Assembly: GCF_002803085.1 (NCBI RefSeq)
Contig: NZ_NNBJ01000024.1
Span: forward strand, 49,442-113,441
Origin: Streptomyces sp. CB01201
GTDB taxonomy: Bacteria; Actinomycetota; Actinomycetes; Streptomycetales; Streptomycetaceae
DNA length: 64,000 nucleotides
Direction of reading: 5' to 3'
The notes under the pieces were generated by a model, which made no database searches, was not told where the DNA came from, and saw only the letters and a program-made list of their open reading frames with translations. Position numbers and translations under genes: made by a program. Positions 61,026-64,000 of the stretch are shown here, piece by piece (the stretch's first letter is position 1; every line of letters begins with the position of its first letter).

Positions 61026-63425
61026 TCATGCGGCTTCTTCCGTGGCTGCCCATTCGAGTCCGAGGCCGGCGAGCGCAGCGAGCTTATCGGGGGTGAGCTT
61101 GGCCCGGCGGCTCTTGCTGTTGCTGAGAAACACCCCGAGCTTAACCTCACTCCCATCCTCAAGTCGCTCTACGTGGCCCCTGGGGACCTTCACAGAGCCC
61201 ACGCGGGCCTTGTACTGCGCCAAGGCCGCAACGCCCTTCTCGAAGGCGCTCACGGCCTTCCCGGGGGCCTTGACGGGCTCCGCCTGCTCCGAGGGCAGCG
61301 GGACGACGCCGACGGCCTCCAGGCGCTCGCGCTGCCCGTCGACCAGGTCCTCCCACACCTCGGGCCTGCGCTGCCGGGCCAGCCACTTGCCGACGTCCAT
61401 GCCGTGCACGGTGAAGCCTGGCAGGACCTGCGCCGGGCCCTCCTCGTCGCGTACGAGCTCGCGCAGCGTTGCGTAGTGCCGCTGCCACTCGGTGGGCCAC
61501 GCGGGGTTCCAGTCATCGTCCATGGCCGCCAACGCGGCCTCCCACTCCGGGTGTTCGGCCAGCGCACCCGGGCGGCGCAGGTTGGACAGCCACTGGCCGA
61601 CCGGCTTGTCGAGCGCGGCCGCCGACCGGGGCGCGCACAGCGTCCAGTGCTCCGCGAAGTACACCCGAGCCGCCGCCAGGTTCTCCTGGAACCGCGCGTC
61701 GGCCGCCGACCAGGCCATGCCCAGCTTCTCCAGCCGCTGCGCGCGCCGGCCGTTCATCTGCCCGGCCCCGTACGCCCGGCGCTGCTCCGCGACCCACTGC
61801 CCGAGTGGGAACGCGCCCTCCTTGTGCTCGTACGGCACCCGGGAGTGGCCCTCGCGCTCCGCGTACTCCTTGAGCTTCGCCCAGCCGCGCGCCCAGTCCT
61901 GCCGCTCCGTGTCGATCACGTTGAAGGACACCCAGTTGGCGACCATCACCGGATCACGCGGAGCCGCAAAACGGAGCAGCAGACGGTTTTCTTCCTCGTT
62001 ATCGGCGGGCGCGGCACCGATGTATTCGGAAGGCTGCGCGACGTCCTTCTGAGGCTCCTGCGGAATCGCGAGCAATTCCACGGCCTCTTCGTCGTGAGCC
62101 CGCAGACCCTCAAGAACCTTCACCAAGGGCTTATACGAACCGGAGGTAAACATGCCTTCCGGGCTTTCATCGGGTTGGAGAAATACCGGCACGATCAGAG
62201 AGGCGAGCTTTCCCTGTCCGGGCTTCTGGCGCAGTGCGCGGCCGATGGCCTGGACGATGTCGTGCGGGGCGCCCTTGGGGTCCAGGAGCGCCACGGAGTC
62301 CACGGCCCGGATGTCCACGCCCTCCCCGAGGACGCGGCAGTTGGAGAGCACGGCCCGCCGGGCGGTGGTCCCGAACTTGCCCAGCACGTCCCGCCGGTGC
62401 TCCGGGACGTGCTCGCCGCACAGCCAGTCCGCCCAGATCTCCGCCGGGTACTTCTCCGGCTGGTCGGCGTGCAGCCGCTTGGCCACACGCTGAAGGCCCT
62501 CCGCGTACGCCGCGGCCTCTATGGTCCGGTGGTGGAAGGTGATGCACGTCGACAGGTTGTGCTGCTCCATCGTGTGCAGCAGTGCGGCCTGGAGCGCCCC
62601 GAGGCGCTGTCCGCGGACCTCCTCGGTGTGCCGCTCTTCGCCCATGAGCCGCTCGGGCGTCACGACCGGGTCCTGGAGCTCCAGGACGATGATCTGGTAC
62701 CGCGCCAGCAGCTTCCGCGACACCGCCGATGCCAACGAGAGCTTGTAGAGGACCGGCCCGAAGACTTTCTCGTCGTCCATGGAGGCCGCCATCTCGCGCG
62801 GCAGCGGGTCACGCACCCCTTCGGCGACCTCGCGGTTCAGCCGCTCCTCCCAGATCCGGGGCGTCGCGGTCAGGTACAGCCGGCGGTGCGCCGGGATCTT
62901 CGTCTGGTCGTGGATGTCCGCCCATGCCTTACCCATCGACCCACTGGTTCGGTGCGCCTCATCGACCACCGCCAGGTCCACCGGGGCGAGCTTCTGCCCG
63001 TACGCGCCCTCGAAGGCTTCCACGAGCACACCGAGCGAGGCGTAGGTGGCGTAGATGGTCACCGGCCCCTCCTTGTGCCACAGCGCCAGCTGAACGGGGT
63101 TCGTGGTGCTCCGCACCCCCAGGTGCCACAGCTCCGGGTCGTCCAGCGGCGAACACACCATCACAGCCGGCCCCTTGTGCCCGGCGCCGCTCCACGCCTT
63201 CACGGTCTGCGCCAGGAGATCCAGGGTCGGCACCACCACGAGAATGCGGCCCTTGGGCACAATCCGCTTTGCGGAGGCCGCCGCGATGATGGTCTTTCCC
63301 GTTCCGCACGCGGCGTGCACCTGCCCACGCAAGCCATTCCAGGGAATGCCGCCCGGCGGGATATCGAGGCCGCGCACGATGGCGGCTACGGCCTCAATCT
63401 GATGTTCACGCAGTTTCACGGCCAT
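61026..63425 (-). CDS. Telomere-proximal superfamily II helicase (TtrA-like) with helicase-associated repeats
   Basis: 799 residues from the ATG at 63425; the longer frame to 63551 has no support. SF2 motifs are intact: Walker A ACGTGKT (39-45), DEAH, TATP, SNCRVLGEGVD and QAIGRALR. The C-terminal ~270 residues hold helicase-associated repeats (WAKLKEYAEREGHSRVPYEHKEGAFPLGQWVAEQRRAYGAG and later GKWLARQRRPEVW, VKLGVFLSNSKSRR). Its position as the last gene, ~575 bp from the end, matches the ttrA genes of Streptomyces linear replicons, which have been linked to conjugal transfer. Confidence 0.88.
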   Translation of the reverse strand: MAVKLREHQIEAVAAIVRGLDIPPGGIPWNGLRGQVHAACGTGKTIIAAASAKRIVPKGRILVVVPTLDLLAQTVKAWSGAGHKGPAVMVCSPLDDPELWHLGVRSTTNPVQLALWHKEGPVTIYATYASLGVLVEAFEGAYGQKLAPVDLAVVDEAHRTSGSMGKAWADIHDQTKIPAHRRLYLTATPRIWEERLNREVAEGVRDPLPREMAASMDDEKVFGPVLYKLSLASAVSRKLLARYQIIVLELQDPVVTPERLMGEERHTEEVRGQRLGALQAALLHTMEQHNLSTCITFHHRTIEAAAYAEGLQRVAKRLHADQPEKYPAEIWADWLCGEHVPEHRRDVLGKFGTTARRAVLSNCRVLGEGVDIRAVDSVALLDPKGAPHDIVQAIGRALRQKPGQGKLASLIVPVFLQPDESPEGMFTSGSYKPLVKVLEGLRAHDEEAVELLAIPQEPQKDVAQPSEYIGAAPADNEEENRLLLRFAAPRDPVMVANWVSFNVIDTERQDWARGWAKLKEYAEREGHSRVPYEHKEGAFPLGQWVAEQRRAYGAGQMNGRRAQRLEKLGMAWSAADARFQENLAAARVYFAEHWTLCAPRSAAALDKPVGQWLSNLRRPGALAEHPEWEAALAAMDDDWNPAWPTEWQRHYATLRELVRDEEGPAQVLPGFTVHGMDVGKWLARQRRPEVWEDLVDGQRERLEAVGVVPLPSEQAEPVKAPGKAVSAFEKGVAALAQYKARVGSVKVPRGHVERLEDGSEVKLGVFLSNSKSRRAKLTPDKLAALAGLGLEWAATEEAA

Positions 63426-63539
63426 TCCCGTGTTCTCCTTTTTGCGGAATGCGACGCGTAATAGGAATGAGAGTCCGGCGCGGTGAGTGGCGGGCCGGGG
63501 TGATGGTGTCTGGTCCCAGACTTTACACACTGAGCACCC

Positions 63540-63575
63540 GTGATGCATCACCCACGCTACAGGTTCGCCCTGTAG
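63540..63575. promoter_or_regulatory. Candidate operator palindromes upstream of the terminal helicase
   Basis: GTGATGCATCAC (63540-63551, perfect 12-bp palindrome) and CTACAGG-N5-CCTGTAG (63557-63575) lie 115-150 bp before the helicase start, where its promoter should be. Either could bind a regulator; no protein is implicated. Confidence 0.45.
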
Positions 63576-63833
63576 GCTAATACTTGGCTGAATTTCGCCC
63601 CGCGCGTACGGTTCTTGGGGTATGCTGGCGAGGTATTGGTGAACGTGAGCGGCCGGTTTCGAGGATGGGGGAGGGGTTCGGGTGGAGCGCAGCGGAGCCC
63701 GTCACTGCGGTGGGGCCGGCACTCGATCGGGCCGACGGTCCGTCACTCCCGTTGTGGGGGTGATGACTGGGAACCCCAAGCCCTACACAGTCCCACGCGT
63801 GATGCACCCTCCCTCGTAGCCAGCCCGGGTGAT

Positions 63834-63997
63834 CGCGCTTGCGCGGGCGCCCCCAATTCGCGCTTGCGCGAATTGTCCTGCCTTTTGAATTCCGCTTGCG
63901 GAATTCCATTCCGGCGCTTGCGCCGGAATCCGAATTGCGCTTGCGCAATTCGTTCTCTATGCCCCCGGCTTGCCGGGGGCATATCCCGCTCCGCGGG
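63834..63997. repeat. Streptomyces-type telomere: seven tandem fold-back palindromes
   Basis: Going inward from the end: CCCGC-TCC-GCGGG (63985-63997; the other strand reads CCCGCGGAGCGGG, the conserved palindrome I), then stems with TT loops at 63959-63982, 63931-63952, 63908-63929, 63887-63906, 63854-63875 and 63834-63845. Stems are 5-11 bp and perfect. Such single-strand fold-backs are used in terminal-protein-primed patching of Streptomyces linear ends. Only three bases follow palindrome I, so the window seems to end at or very near the physical end. Confidence 0.88.
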
Positions 63998-64000
63998 CGA

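Noticed and set aside
61173..63461. A 762-codon plus-strand open frame opposite the terminal helicase
   Set aside because: The minus strand encodes all SF2 motifs in order; the plus-strand translation is Arg/Gly/Val-rich with no motif. It is a GC-rich shadow.
1..64000. rRNA, tRNA or riboswitch genes
   Set aside because: I saw no rRNA-like stretches, no convincing cloverleaf with a 3' CCA context and no recognisable riboswitch core by eye; a tRNAscan/Infernal run would settle this.

Overview
The window looks like the right-hand end of a linear Streptomyces replicon, probably a linear plasmid. The sequence is very GC-rich and the gene families are actinobacterial. The last ~170 bases (63834-63997) are a series of tight palindromes with TT loops, ending in the complement of CCCGCGGAGCGGG, the palindrome I typical of Streptomyces telomeres. 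The terminal gene (61026-63425, minus) is a telomere-proximal helicase of the TtrA type. A parA/parB pair with palindromic parS-like sites, an iteron array beside a primase-polymerase/SF3 helicase pair, a replication-relaxation protein and broken conjugation genes point to a plasmid. No rRNA, tRNA or obvious housekeeping genes were seen.

Layout. 1-2120: an operon of a truncated acyl-CoA/AMP ligase, an acyl carrier protein, an EctC-like cyclase and an EctA-like acetyltransferase. It is followed by a GlxA-type regulator and an MFS exporter (2176-4572). 4.8-10.6 kb: integrase remnants, an AraC regulator, an alpha/beta hydrolase, an IS630-like element with a passenger gene, and a GyrB-like ATPase. 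11.1-21 kb: a polymorphic toxin locus. It holds a 1,641-residue secreted toxin (ricin lectin, long Ala-rich coiled coil, Hint, RNase A-like tip), a candidate immunity gene, and a tail of orphan or broken immunity-like genes with duplicated upstream DNA. 21.1-23.9 kb: the partition module. 23.9-26.6 kb: a sigma factor/IclR-type regulatory operon. 27.6-33.1 kb: SUKH immunity, an IS fragment, and a lipoprotein/large protein/lipoprotein locus. 33.1-37 kb: IS debris that has cut up a MobF relaxase. 36.9-47 kb: plasmid genes including aldo/keto reductase, Imm10, replication-relaxation protein, a Toprim protein, an ATP-dependent DNA ligase operon and a STAS protein. 47.2-50.5 kb: probable origin with iterons and replication genes. 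51-52.2 kb: a Tn3-transposase/TraB chimera. 52.6-54.1 kb: a two-gene CBASS anti-phage system (CD-NTase plus Cap15-like 2TM beta-barrel effector). 54.4-57.5 kb: nucleotide-metabolism-like genes and a dead replicase with its ~90-bp-spaced repeats. 58.2-64 kb: telomere-proximal genes and the telomere.

How it fits together. The replicon seems to be maintained by ParAB/parS, an iteron-driven primase/helicase origin and telomere-end replication. It carries inter-bacterial competition genes (toxin plus many immunity genes), phage defence (CBASS) and a small specialised-metabolism operon. The conjugation genes seen here (relaxase, TraB/FtsK) are both broken. Several frameshifts and in-frame stops mark decay. 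Some could instead be assembly errors.
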